Shown here one piece after another: positions 47,293-47,349 of a DNA stretch of 47,349 nucleotides. The position numbers and the translations under genes were made by a program. Below the pieces are notes generated by a model that saw nothing but the letters and a program-made list of their open reading frames with translations, did no database searches and was not told where the DNA came from. Position 1 is the first letter of the stretch. Each line of letters opens with the position of its first letter. Source of the DNA: an uncultured Lachnospiraceae bacterium (GTDB taxonomy: Bacteria > Bacillota > Clostridia > Lachnospirales > Lachnospiraceae); the NCBI GenBank assembly GCA_910585005.1, contig CAJUCN010000020.1, forward strand, positions 1 to 47,349, in the 5' to 3' direction.

Positions 47293-47349
47293 AAATTGTG
47301 GGTCGGATAGACCCTGTTGAGTGCATTGGAGTTTCGGGGCAGAGAAACG

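Noticed and set aside
1..47349. CRISPR array, restriction-modification, toxin-antitoxin or phage structural genes
   Set aside because: No spaced identical repeats, cas motifs, methylase motifs, paired small toxin genes or phage head/tail genes were seen; the only mobility gene is the recombinase at 22319.

Overview
The window reads as chromosome of a spore-forming, motile, anaerobic Firmicute, most likely a gut Lachnospiraceae. The grounds are the sporulation genes spoIIGA, sigE and sigG, a rubrerythrin, a hexameric glutamate dehydrogenase, a SigD-type flagellin promoter, and gene families typical of that group (VanZ-like, DUF5688-like, YlmC). No species is assigned; everything here comes from reading the sequence, with no database search.

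Layout. 1-2.9 kb: spoIIGA-sigE facing an inverted sigG-ylmC pair. 3-8 kb: degV, then a zinc/cadmium efflux operon (ArsR repressor, free HMA metal-binding protein, P1B ATPase) and a NagZ-type glycosidase. 8-13.7 kb: an envelope-sensing cassette (secreted repeat protein, OmpR-type regulator, histidine kinase, membrane-anchored protein), then a six-box array of 11-bp-phased GATG sites, then a fused amidase-deacetylase wall enzyme. 13.7-17 kb: rubrerythrin, VanZ-like protein, pyrBI and a nitroreductase. 17.2-19.5 kb: a flagellin carrying an inserted HExxH metallopeptidase (flagellinolysin type) and a zinc-ribbon partner. 19.6-22 kb: yqeG-aroE-aroK-aroQ.

22.2-40.8 kb is an exopolysaccharide/capsule island lying between aroQ and efp, genes normally close together. 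It starts with a tyrosine recombinase bracketed by imperfect direct repeats, and a third related motif sits at the far end. It then encodes a complete Wzx/Wzy system: CpsB phosphatase, Wzz-like modulator, BY-kinase, an Ig-like membrane protein, an LCP ligase, a lipoprotein sortase homologue without catalytic residues, a secreted protein, the initiating sugar transferase, GalE, two candidate glycosyltransferases, Wzy, Wzx, a NANS-like nonulosonate synthase, a fused CMP-nonulosonate synthetase/HAD phosphatase, UDP-galactopyranose mutase with an in-frame 15-bp repeat array, and a fused GHMP sugar kinase/nucleotidyltransferase. Together these predict a short repeat unit with galactofuranose and a nonulosonic acid made through a 9-phosphate route (KDN or Neu5Ac).

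40.9-47.3 kb returns to housekeeping: efp, a DUF5688-like gene, tRNA-Arg(CCG), an SH3-domain membrane protein, a Gfo/Idh/MocA oxidoreductase, a small helical protein and gdhA. The most unusual items are the dead sortase, the repeat array in glf, the phosphorylated nonulosonate route, the kinase-nucleotidyltransferase fusion, and the phased regulator array before the wall hydrolase.
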